From assembly GCA_001600175.1 (NCBI GenBank), contig BCJC01000005.1, positions 1,220,471-1,284,470 of the forward strand: DNA of 64,000 nt, given 5' to 3'. The notes under the pieces were generated by a model. The model saw only the letters and a program-made list of their open reading frames with translations, was not told the DNA's origin and made no database searches. Of this stretch, positions 33,564-44,693 are shown in pieces (the first letter of the stretch is position 1; each line of letters opens with the position of its first letter). Origin of the DNA: Erythrobasidium yunnanense. Lineage: Eukaryota > Basidiomycota > Cystobasidiomycetes > Erythrobasidiales > Erythrobasidiaceae. The translations under genes were made by a program, and so were the position numbers.

Positions 33564-36500
33564 TCATACTGCAATTTGCCGACAGATAGGGCATGTGTCG
33601 ACCCGCTTGAGCCAGGTCTGCACAAGACACTTTAGTATGATGTAGCAGAGAGACAAAAGTGGAGACTCACCTCGAAGCAGACTGAGTGCAAGGCATGACC
33701 GCACTTCTTGCTCTTGGCCAGAAGATCACCCTCGCCATAGTCTTCAAGGCAGATGCCACAGCGAACTTCCCGGTCCGCCGCTGTCACTACTGATGCCGCC
33801 AAAGACGCGAAGGTCGAGCGCTCTAGACCTTCCTTCAGAGCTGTTTCGGTCGCTCCACGCGGCCGACCGCTGCCTATGCGGTCCGAGAGCGCCAAAAGGC
33901 CTTCATACGATGTATCAAGCTCGCTATCGCTAACGTAGTTGGCAGCTTCAGAGGCGATTCCTCCTACAGTCGTCGATGTCCGCAAAGATCGCCACATGAA
34001 CGCTGGCAGCGGAACTCTCTCCTCGTCTGCCTCGGCCTCTGCTAGAAGTAAGTCCCACCGGCGCGCAAACGACGGGCGCTCGCTGGAGCCTTCTTCGAGC
34101 CCTGATACAGCACCAGACGGATGCGGCTGCAGTGGCCGCGGGTTGCGTGAAAAGGTGGATAGACTATGTAGAAGGCGATCTCTTCTCTCTCTTCGATGTT
34201 GCAGATTCGCCGTACCAGTTCTAAGCTCGCTCTGGAGGTGAGAATTATCTAAGGGTGGTAGATTCAGGCCACGGGCGACCCGCGGTTCTGGATGACTGGC
34301 TTGAGCGGAGGGCGCAGAGCGGCGCTGTTCGAGCTCAGCTAGAATGTCTTGCATGAATGCACTCCGTCTTCGCGGTAATCTTTCGCGTACTCGATCTCGG
34401 CCAGCAAATTCCGCTTCGACTTCCGCATAGATTTCGTCGAAGGGCTGTAGCATCGGCCTTTGCGGTCGAGCATCTGTGGCAGACGACGGACTATTGCTGT
34501 CTAAGGCCGGTAAATCAGGCAATGGGGGTATGGGCTGATAGCGACTCCCAGGTCGCCAGCCGCTTCTAGCGTTGGTGGCTGCCGAGGTACGCAAGGGCCT
34601 TGCTGCGGAGATATCATCTGGCACGGTGAATCTAGATGTCGTAGTCCGATCAGGGAATGACATCAGAGTCGAAGTATTTGAGCTAGACGGATCTTCTGAT
34701 CCGTTCGGCCTATTACGAGATGAGCCAGTCTCGAGCTGTATGTGAACTGTCAGTAAAGCGTCGCATGAGAAGACAGTTGTGGTCTTACATCGTCAAGTAT
34801 TCGCCGAATGTTGTCTAGACTCTCTCTTACTTGTCCTAAATTGCCTGGCGGTTGTACTTCCTCGCTTGTGCTGTTGTTATCATGCGCCGGCTCGAGCGGT
34901 GAAGCTGGCTCCGAGAGCTCCAGGTGCTCACGGGATAATGTTGGCCCCTCGAAAATATCGGGTCGAGCTTGCCTCAACGAAGCGAAGCGATCGTGCGACG
35001 AAAGACTTTGCACGCCAACCCGGGAGGTCTGGTTGCGCAACCTCTCTAACAATCTCCCGCGACTATCGGGCGTTTGTAAAGAGGGTGGTGATGGTGGCCT
35101 CGGCATGGATGACCCGCTTGCGAGATTTGCAGGACCCAACGATCGGAAGCGACCTGGAATACGGAGTGAATCATCGTCGATTCCCGGCAGATTCGGCCAG
35201 GAGGTTCTGAGATTATATGAAGAATCACTAAGGAATGCTGAGGCAGGGTCGCTACCGCTGTGCGCAGGAGTAGGGGTTTGTGTGGTGGCAGGATTGAGCG
35301 GTGGGAGGCTAAGTAGACTGGAGAAAGGTGAAGTCGAGGGAATGTCGAGATGCCATTGCGGACCAGCTTCTTCCTGCGTCGGAGCAGTCGAAGTCTGCAA
35401 TCGATCGGAAGCGGATGCTCGCTGATAGCGGAGCGGCGGTAGACTACGAGACGCTTCATCGCTGTGTGTACCTTCGAATTGCCGGAGAAGATCAGCAGCT
35501 GTAACATTGCTACTTTGCCGCTCTTCGTTCGCTGCCGCGTCTGCAGGCAGCCTTGCAGCAATGCGCCTGAGAGCTCGAGCGGCTGAAGAGCTGCCACGAC
35601 TCCAATTGTTGGATGCACCTGCTCGGCCCATGAGGCTATTTGCATCGTCGTCTTGCTCGTCCAAGGCAGCTTGGCCTGAGCTGCTTGATAAGGGTGGCAA
35701 GCTGAGAGACTCATGCAGGTCGATGCCTTGATTTCTTAGCCAGGCCTCGTTGCTTGACCTTGTAGGCCCTCGCATGCTGCCTAATCCGAGTGATCCCGGC
35801 CGACGACGAAGTGCTGCTTGACCAGAGCTCCGGAGCCCCGAAGTAGTTGCGGTAGATACGCTTAGACTTGGTCTAGGAAGGCCAACGGGAGAGGTGAGGA
35901 GATTGCGTGATATTGGCGGATCGCTCTGAATTTCGCCCCATAGGCGCGCCCGTGAGCGAGCTCCAGCAGACACATTGGCTTGTCTGCTGGTGGCAGAAGT
36001 CACCTCGTCGTCATCGCTCGTCAACTGCCATTCGAAAGGCTCAAGGAACGCTTCACGGTCCCTGTTTATCTGGGCTCGCAGGCTTCGAAGACGTGCACGT
36101 GTGTCTTCGGAATACCTGTCGATGCGTTCTAACGACTCTTGCGTCGTCGTCTCGCTTCTTGCCTGATGACTCTCGACTTCGGTCGCGATGCTGCGGCGTC
36201 GCTCGATGAGCTGGGAAAGCCTCTCTGCACGCTGGAATTCGCTAGCGAGGTTCCATGGTGCAGTCTCATTCGATCCTGCGTCTTGTTGCAAGGAGGCAGA
36301 AGCTGCTATATTGCTGTCGACTGCATTGCTTGAAGCAGCGGTATCTTCCAGTCTCGGTATGTGGAACTGATGCTGAGATTCTCCCAACGTCGGAGAGACG
36401 CTGGCCCAATCATTGGTAGTCGAAGCCAGTTCGCTTTCGCCTACGATGGTGCGAAGCCATGACGACGATGAGGCTACCGATTCACTTTCAGAGAAGCCAT

Positions 36501-38422
36501 CGTAGTCATTATCATCCAGCATCTCGTTGTCATCTTGCGATGCAGTTTCTCCGGCAGAAACGTCTGAGGGAGAACCTGCAAGCATGATGTCATCCTCATT
36601 ATCTTGTTCTTCCATGATAATATCGCCGTCGCGATCGCTTTGGAAGAACGTCCGATAGGTTTCGGCTGGTCGCAAAGTAGATAGATCGCCATCTGGAGTA
36701 GTCAGAGGAGATTCCTCAGGTGGCGATACTGCTGTAGCGTTTCGATGCAGGTTTGGCCGTTGTGGATGACTACTACTGCGTTCACTAGAGGATCGTGAAG
36801 TGAATCTAGCTCCTTCCCCAAATCGGGTCTGATCCCAGTCGATATCGAAGCTCGGCAGTTCACCCAGCTCCAAAGGTAATGCATTTCCTCTTCTTCTTCG
36901 TACGGACAGGGGTGGACTGGGTGGTATAGTAAGATTGTCCAAGGAAGGAGTGCGTAAGGCCGGAAGCGGAGGCATCGGCGGCAGAGCCTGCCATTGTGAT
37001 TGCTGGTGCGTATGTGACAGCAGAGGTGGCAGAGGGGCCTCTTGCGGAGGTGACAGTAGTGAAGGCAAGGGAGGCTGCTGGTAGGTGGCCAATCTTCGCG
37101 GTCGTCGATGGATAAGTCCGGTCTGACCCAAGCGAACAGTACTGGTATTGGAAGTCGAGGAGGTGTTTGACCCTTGTCGGGATAAGTCTAGGCCTACCTC
37201 AGTCAGCGGCGGAGGTTCGATATAGCTACTACCGCGTCCGGTTCCAGGGAGTATCGAAGGGTGAGTAGTGCTAGTCCTTGCACTCGTTGTTGGTCCTGGT
37301 AATGACAGTTCCGGAGTCGGAGTATCCAGGAAGCGAGCATCCTCGCCTAATCGCTGCGACATATCTGCCTGAGCATTTCTTTCCAGAATTTCAGGTGCAC
37401 TGGTGACGTTGCTTCGCCTGCTTCTCCCGATAAGACAAGGTAAGGAAGAAGCCGCTGTAGGTAGTAACCCCGATGAGTCAGACCTCCGTCTCTTCACCCT
37501 CGTATGCGCACTGGGTGTCGGTGGAGAATGCCGAGGAATACTGGAAGATTCTCCATGCAGGATGCCATCAAATGAAAGGTCGCTGGGCTGTGTACCGAGT
37601 GAAGGGAGCGACCGCGAGGACGAAGTCGTAGGGTTGTCGGCTTCCAATGAGGTCGCCGAAGGTGATTCGGCCATATCTGAAGATACTGAAGCATCCAGAA
37701 AAGCGAAGTCGATAAGAGAGTTTGATGGCGATGTGGCACTGTCTGTTGGAGAGGAGGACAACCGCAGAGTACTTGTAGAAGCTACGGGAGCAGAGCTGTC
37801 GACTGCTAGTCCACCATTTCCTCGGAAAGACCGCTTGAAGCTCGCTAGAGATTGCGGCGAGAGCTCCAACCGTGGTACTGACTCTCGAACTGAAGGTTGA
37901 GACGCCGTCCGCACTCTAGTCGGCGTAGCTATTGAAGCTGCAGTCGAAAATGATGCTGGAGTCGTATGGTTCCGCCGCCTTGGTACCGGCATACTCGCTA
38001 AGGGGCGCGGTATACTGCTTGTAGCTGCAACTGTCGAGGATGAAGTAGATGCGTGTAGTGATGCGAACGCATTCCGGCCACCCTCCGCAACTCTGGCAGG
38101 CGCCACTTGAGGTAATCGAGAAGCTCCAGTCGAAGAGGTGAAGCTCGACGAGGAGGTCTGAGGTGTGTGTGATGTCGTAGATGAGCCGCTGGCGAATTGT
38201 GACTGGCTTCCAGAACTCGCATCATATGAAGGGTCCAGAAAGAATGGCACTCCCAGTTCTACGTCGAGGCCGAATGCTGATGAAAATCATATAGATATGT
38301 AAGTCTTGCTATGATGGTCTTGGGCGTTATCGAGGTGACCTACCTTCTTGCGGCTGAGTTGCCGAGCCCACCGAGATCGCTAAAGCGGTGCGACCATTGC
38401 GCCTTCGCAGCGTCGACTCCAT
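33564..38422 (-). CDS. Very large RING-H2 protein, 1,561 residues
   Basis: Probably a RING-type E3 ubiquitin ligase. Four exons (38344-38422, 34789-38276, 33671-34735, 33564-33617) join in frame. The RING-H2 finger is at the extreme C-terminus: CGICLEDYGEGDLLAKSKKCGHALHSVCFE, spliced to TWLKRVDTCPICRQIAV and the stop. Nearly everything before it is low-complexity Ser/Thr/Pro/Arg, with acidic patches (EEQDNEDDIMLAGSPSDVSAGE) and one short coiled coil near ERIDRYSEDTRARLRSLRAQINRDRE. Start ATG 38422 was chosen because it gives MESTLRRRNGRTALAI and a clean 67-nt intron into the long exon; an in-frame GTG at 38250 is internal. It is convergent with KIN17, 222 bp apart. Substrates unknown. Confidence 0.83.
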
Positions 38423-39123
38423 CAGAAGTGGTAGCCAATCTTGACGCTTGTAAAACTCCAGTCGCTGGCCAATTTGCGACAAATAGGCTTATCGCTCTGC
38501 CCGAACGAGGCAACTGGATGATCGGGCGTTGTCGACGTCGTGTCACAGGCCAGATGGCAGTCTGATATTATGTCTCGATAGCGATGTCAGTGCTGTAGCT
38601 TTGCAGTCTTTGTACGCGGATTCGAGCTGAATTCTCGAGGCGGATATGACGGATTGAGCCTTCGCGACGCCGGATCTTTGACCTCAGATGGTCTGTATCG
38701 CCGAGCCTTGCGCTTCGATTCTACCTTGAAGTCGGATACGGCGAGTCGCTTCACCCAGAATTGGTGCAAATCCGCAAAGAGTAGGCGCAAGAGCAACAGT
38801 CATCATAGCTATCTTTGCGCCAAGACCCAGATTCTGACCCAATGAGCATATCAGACAGTCACTAGAAGTATATACAAGCCATATCAACTCTCAAAGCGTA
38901 TATCGCAGCTGCTCTTGCAGACTTTTTCCTAATTGCCGGTAAGATCACGTGTATCAAGCTCAAGCAGTGCTTCTCCATATCGACTGCAGAGCAGAGACTC
39001 CTGCAATAGACATGAAGACCGAGCTCCAGATCTCCGATGAGAAGAGTCCGCCGACTAGAGACCTGTGGAAAGCGGTTTCGTCAGCTCTCCGCAACCGTGT
39101 CTTGCCCAGAGATACCAGTAATC
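38423..39123. other. 701-bp gap between the RING gene start and the PEX11 stop
   Basis: No secure gene. A minus frame at 38587-38796 encodes a basic stretch (VESKRKARRYRPSEVKDPASRR) and a plus frame at 38654-38845 overlaps it; neither has a recognisable domain. It holds the RING-gene promoter. Confidence 0.35.
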
Positions 39124-40045
39124 TTACCAATGTACAGTCATCGGAGCATACGCCAGGTTTGTCATCATGGCACTAGCCAATCTCTTGCTCTCTTGTAAGC
39201 ACTCCCGCTCATTCATGACGAGTGCAGCATCTGAAACTGCATTCTCCGCATCGTGAACGATGAGATCGGTATCCACCTTCTCTTGGTTCGCAACAGGTGT
39301 CTTGTCGAGATGATGCTTGAGTTGGCTGCGCTTGGATTCGATAGTAGCCATCTTGCTCGTGAGGATGCGTGCATCTTCGCTTAGGTGCCATAGCTGCAGA
39401 ATGACATACGCTCCCCAGGCTCGACATGCCCAGAGAATAGCAAGGAATCTCTTCTGTGGATCCAGAGTGATGAGGTTCTGTGCGGAAAGCCAGTCTGTCC
39501 AGGTAGTGCCTCAGCATGTGACCTTGTCTCCGCTTATGCACAAAGCGGCTCACAGATGTGTTCAAGAGGGTAGTAAGCTATCATACTCCAAGCTTGAGCC
39601 TTCTCGATGCGCCTCAGCTTCGTGTTCTGCGTAGCCGTCGCTGGGTTGTTCAGTCTGAGAAGCCAGCTGATAATAGCCGGTAAGCCTGCGAAGCGGAAGA
39701 GCATTCTTGCACTCGAGATGAGAGGAGATAGAGCAGTCAGAGAAGCAGCCAGAGCGAGCCGGCGACCTTTGGGAGACAGCCGGTGCAGAGACGCCGAGCG
39801 CTGCAGGAGGAACGCAAGGATAGGCGACATGTACTGATGGATTGCTGTCAGACTTGTATTGCATCGGAAGCTGTCAGTTCCGCTACCTGGACCAGCATAA
39901 AGATTCTGTCGAGGCCGGCTGCAGTACCAAGGATTGCATTGATTCTTCGCAGGAAGTCGGCTGTTGAAGCTTTCGTAGGGACATTGACGAGCTTGTTGAG
40001 CGCATCTTTCGGGGTATGCGTAGTGCTGGCTTCTTTTCCAGACAT
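39124..40045 (-). CDS. PEX11: Peroxin-11 family protein
   Basis: PEX11 proteins remodel the peroxisomal membrane and drive peroxisome division. Three exons (39887-40045, 39554-39833, 39124-39494) give 269 residues. Family marks are FLRRINAILGTAAGLDRIFMLVQY, SPLISSARMLFRFAGLPAIISWLLRL, the block KAQAWSMIAYYPLEHIYWLS, and LDPQKRFLAILWACRAWGAYVILQLW, all typical of Pex11 with its amphipathic helix and membrane-hugging hairpin. A charged loop follows before the last helix near NLAYAPM. The start is ATG 40045; in-frame non-ATG codons upstream were not used. The promoter must fit in the 192 bp left by the RRP12 stop. Confidence 0.9.
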
Positions 40046-40237
40046 CTTAGAAGCGTTAAGGCAGAGTAAGATAAGTCGGCAAGACGAGAGCCCGGTCCCG
40101 CACAAAGTAGCGAGGTTCTTTGCAGACTTGAGTCGCCGTGGACTCCTCTATTCTGATTCTTAACGACTGTGTTCAGGATGACGGGACCTGCTACAACAAC
40201 GAGGAACAGCTGCGCCAAGACGGAATATCTAGCAAGA

Positions 40238-43200
40238 TTACTTCTTTTTTCCCTTTCCAACGATACTCAAGCCTTTTCCTTTACCCAAAGGCACATATGC
40301 ATACGGACTAGGTCCTCCAGCCCGCTTGACATCTCCGCCAGCTTTGCGAGCTTTGAACTCTGATCCAATGCTTTCCTTGCTCTTCTTCTGCTTCTTTTGT
40401 CGTTGTTGACTAGCTTGTGCTACCCCTAGGCCTGCAAGCTGGTCCTTGACATCCTCAAGCAGCTCATCTTCCTCAAGCTGTGCTCGAGCACGCTTGGTAG
40501 ACTTGTTGAACTTGACTTTGCCTTTAGCATCTCTTCGGAATCCGTCTTCGCCTCTGATAGCTTCGAGATAAGCGTTCGTGCTATCCTCATCGACTGCCAT
40601 GCCGTTTCCTCCCTCTGCATCGCCGCCATCCTCCCCGTCATCTGCATTGAACACGAGCTTGCCAGACTTGAAGTCTGTCTTGTAACCCTTAGCATCGGAG
40701 CCGTTGGCGTCTCGAGCATCTCGCTTCTGCCTTCGAGCATCTGCGAGCTTCGGATCATTGCGAGATATACGCCCAAGCATCTTCTCGTCCAGAAGATCGA
40801 GAGGATCGTCGCCTTCTCTGATGTACTGCGCGTTCTCATCGCCCTTCCTACGACCGATGGCATTTTTCCGCAATGGCACAGCTTGGTGTTGTTGCTGTTG
40901 CTGCTGACCTCGACCCTTTGCGTTAGGTTTTTGAGCGGATTCATCATCGCTGGCCGCATCATCCTCTTCCTCACTGCCGTACAATGCTTCTTCGTACGCG
41001 TTTCTCTCAGCTTTAGGCCGCAAAGCTTGGTCTTCATCGCTATTCTCCCCATTGCCAGCTTCATCTGCCTGATCCTTCTTTCTCTTGGCTCGCTGCTGAC
41101 GCTTCCTGATATTCGCAAGTAGTTTCTTGTCGCTTTCTCCAGTGAGCTTGTCGATCTCACCGTATCCGAATTTGCGGATAAGGCGCTCGAAGATGTGACG
41201 GATGTTGAGCTTGAAGTGATTCTTGTGCTCGTGGGACCAGTCTAGAAGCGCAGGAACGAGTTTGGCAAGATGTGGGCGGATGTCGACGGGCGACAAGGCG
41301 ACAATGGCGACTTTGACAAGACCGACGGCAGACTTGACGATCTCACGGTTTGCAGAACCGAGGAAGACGAGAATAGTTGAAATAAGCTCATTCTTCGTGT
41401 CGGCACTGAGTTGAGCTAGAGAGAGGTCAGCTTCTCTAAGAAGACAACGTGCCGAAAGTTGGAGGTGACGTACTATGATACTCGAATAGGAGTCGAGACA
41501 GTGCTGTGATGGTCGCGCTGATCATGTGAGGTGAGTTGCCGGCAAGACCGGCAGCAACCATTGTGATGTATTCTTGTATGCTTGCATCGGCTGACCCGAC
41601 TGTTAGCTTTTGCAACAGACGCTCTGATCGATGCTTGAACTCACCATCATCGGCCATACTCTCGTCGCCCTCATCTGAGCCCTTGATCAGATTCCGCTTG
41701 ATGACTCCTCCCTTGTTCATCTTCTCTGCCATTCCAACAAGCAGGTCATACGCAGCTCCTCGAGCAGCCTCATTCGCTTCTTTCGTCGCTAGTACAGCTT
41801 CCGGTATGATGCTCGGAATGACGTGCAGCTTGTCTTCCGGTAGAAGCGGTACAATAGTCGCAAGTAGCACTGTCCTGTCTTTCTTGGCGCTAGCAGCCAC
41901 GTTTGTGCTCTTCTCAATCAGTTCTTCAACGATGCTCTCCACGTTCTGCTTAAGGACAGCTTGACCGACCGAGCCGCCATTCTCACAGAATCGGACAAGG
42001 ATGCGATAAGCTTTCTTCTGCACTGCAGTATCTTTGTGTTGGAGGATTTGCTCGGAAAGAGCGAGTTTCAGGAGGGAAGAGGCTGTTTCGGTGTCGGGCA
42101 AGAATGGAACGAGCTGCACAAGGAAGTCCAGCATGGTTTGCGGGACAGTCGCGTCTTGTGAGCTACCTTTGTGCTCTTGAGCGGAAGACGCGAGTGCTTG
42201 AAGCAGCAGTGTCTGGATCTTGCTATATGTGCTGACCAAATCCTGATAGAACACCCATAACATCAGTGGATTTCCCTGTAAACAGCATGTAAAGACAGCG
42301 CACCTTCTTGCTCAGGATGCTGAGATAAGCGCTGATACAATCAAGCACGTAGCCTCTGCCTTCTTTACCAGCCTTTGAAAAGACGTTGAACATGACAGCC
42401 AGCAGGTTCGGCGCCAATGTGCCCAAGAGAGCGATGTTCTTCTTTCCGCTATCAGCGTCTACGCCAAATGACTCGAGGAGCATCTCAGAAGTGGAAGAGG
42501 AGTTCATGACTGTCTTGTTGCGCTCTACTAGAAGCTGCAGACCTCTAAAGATGGGTGGGCGGAGATGCGCTTGCGAGTAAAGGATGTTGGACAAGATCTC
42601 GCAAAATTGCTTGTCGAATGCCTGTGAAGGGTCGCATCAGCACCTTCCAAATCTCTTGAACACCGAGAGAGAAAGCTTACCTCCGTCAGATCTACTGGAA
42701 GATCGCAGTACCCAGGGAAGAGTGCCCATATTTGCTGCACAATAGCTTCATACACCTTTGCTTCTATTCCCGCGCGCTTCTTCTCTCCCTCAGTCTCGCC
42801 CGTCTCGCCCCTCATTTCCGCATCTCTGTACTTCATGAACATCTGTTCCGACAGCGGCACAAAGTGACTTGTGAAGTGCTTCAATCGAGTATTTGTGATT
42901 GAATTCCTGAAGACGGGTAATAGCCATGCTCGGCCTGGCTCGTCCGCAGAGATTTGCGTATCCAAGTTGAGGGGAAGTAAGGATAGAATGAAGGAGGGAC
43001 CGCAGACTTCTGTGGCCGTTCCAAGAACGAGCTCAGCTGCGTCTCGGTATTCGAAATCTTCGAGGCCGCGAAGATGGCCTGCTAGCTTGATATGCTCGGA
43101 AAGGAGGATACTGGCTACTGACATCCGCTCGCTTCCCTTGACAATGATACGAGGTCGAAGGCGCGATATAAGAGAGCTTATAACGGCGAGAAGATGTGGC

Positions 43201-44529
43201 ATTGCGACGGCTTGGAACTTTATGTTCTTCAAAGCGCCAAGCAGGGTATCGCAGATACCCTTGAGAGGGTGAGATGCATCATCTTGTCCTTTGCTGTTGG
43301 CAGTGAAGATGATCTCCTCGTTCGTGATGCAGTATCTTGTGAGCGCGTTGAGGGTGCTCGTAGCAGCAGCTCTGACGGGCTGCGCAGTACTGGCCAAGTA
43401 GTTCAAGACTCCGACGAATGTAGAGAGCAAAGCTTTGCTGCATCCTTCCGGGTTTGTTCTTGCATAGGCTACGAAACCATGTTCCACCGTCCCTAACCAG
43501 CCAGGCAGGACTCGTTCGTCTACGCTACCTGAACCTGCCGGGCGAGCTGCGAGAACAGCTTCTAGTACTTCTTCGACTTTGCCCTCTTCGAATGAATCGC
43601 TGGATTTGGAGAAGAGTGTCTCGAGGATGTCGTAGGAGGCGCCGGTAAGGAAGGGACTGCTTAGGCGGGGAAGGGAGAGAAGAAGGGAACATAGAGGTGC
43701 GATGGCCTAAAGAGTGCATCAGCTTAGTTTCAGACATGTTGAGTGAGGACAAGCCAGCACTCACATCGGCAGGCCAGTCTTTTCCGATACTTTTGATGAA
43801 GGCGCAGAGCGCGATCGCTCTCGAAGCTTCCTCACTAGCATTTCCACCACCTCCAGCTCCCGCACCTTGCTTCTGCTGTTCCTGCATTCTCTTCTTTCCA
43901 CCTTTTTTACCTTCTTTGAGCGCATCCTTCAAGCTTTCTATGACGAATTCTGCCGTTCTGTTCGCGTATGGATGCTTCACACTCGGTGCAGGTGGGTTCG
44001 CCAATAGAGCAGCTATTGACTCTTGCGCCTTCCTGCGGACTTTAGGTCGTGCATCCACTATAAACGCCAGGAGCGAGTTAAATGCTTGTTTCGCCTGTAA
44101 CGTGGATAGAGTCGTTCCGTCCATGCTTAGGAAGATAGCTTGCATGATTGTAAGCAGTGACTTGAGTGTTCCAGCTTGGTCGCCGTGCGCAAGTAGGAGG
44201 GGTGCGCAGGAATCCAGCAGTGACCCAATCTTGCTGCGCAAAACAGGTTGCGGTACGCATGGTAGTACGATAGCGAACAGATACAGCGCTGCAGGCAGAG
44301 TTTCCTCATCTTGCGACGAAGATGATTCTTTTTCGAGCAGTTGCTGGATTGTCGAAAGCAGAGCCGCGAAGTACGCTACGGGAGTCAGAGCTGTTCCCTG
44401 TTCTGTCAAAGTCCCTTCGATAGCCAGTAAGAGCGTCGCTGGCCGTTTCTGGTGGACCAGCGTCGACGTCGTTTGATGGCGGACTCTGTCCAAAGAGCTG
44501 AGCAGCGTGTCGTCCAGCGTAGAGGCCAT
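40238..44529 (-). CDS. RRP12: RRP12-like ribosome biogenesis and export factor
   Basis: Rrp12 is a HEAT-repeat protein needed for maturation and export of both ribosomal subunits. Five exons (43765-44529, 42681-43706, 42304-42621, 41474-42242, 40238-41415) give 1,351 residues; introns are 58-61 nt. The body is all-helical HEAT repeats including the NUC173 region (SRLRPRIIVKGSERMSVASI, SLLPLNLDTQISADEPGRAWLLPVFRN). The C-terminal part has HFKLNIRHIFERLIRKFGYGEIDKL, then a long Lys/Asp/Glu-rich nucleolar tail with a QQQQQQ run, ending KGKGLSIVGKGKKK. Start ATG 44529 (MASTLDDTLLSSLDRVRH); 164 bp separate it from the carnitine acetyltransferase stop. Confidence 0.93.
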
Positions 44530-44693
44530 CGTCGTAGACTTCGCAACCGTCAGAAACCGGCAAGAAAACCTTCGAGATGTCGTTGCAAGCTGAAGCCGAA
44601 TGCAAAATTTGAGGAAGACTGCAAAAGTCACGTTTTCTTTACAACATCTTGATTGTCTAGCAGGACTATGCTTCTATGCCTCTGTATGCTGCT

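Noticed and set aside
34779-37900. Several plus-strand open frames opposite the RING-H2 gene
   Set aside because: They are antisense shadows of a long Ser-rich exon; no domain and no start context.
38250-38250. Position 38250 as the start of the RING-H2 protein
   Set aside because: The codon there is GTG and the frame continues upstream through a good intron to ATG 38422.
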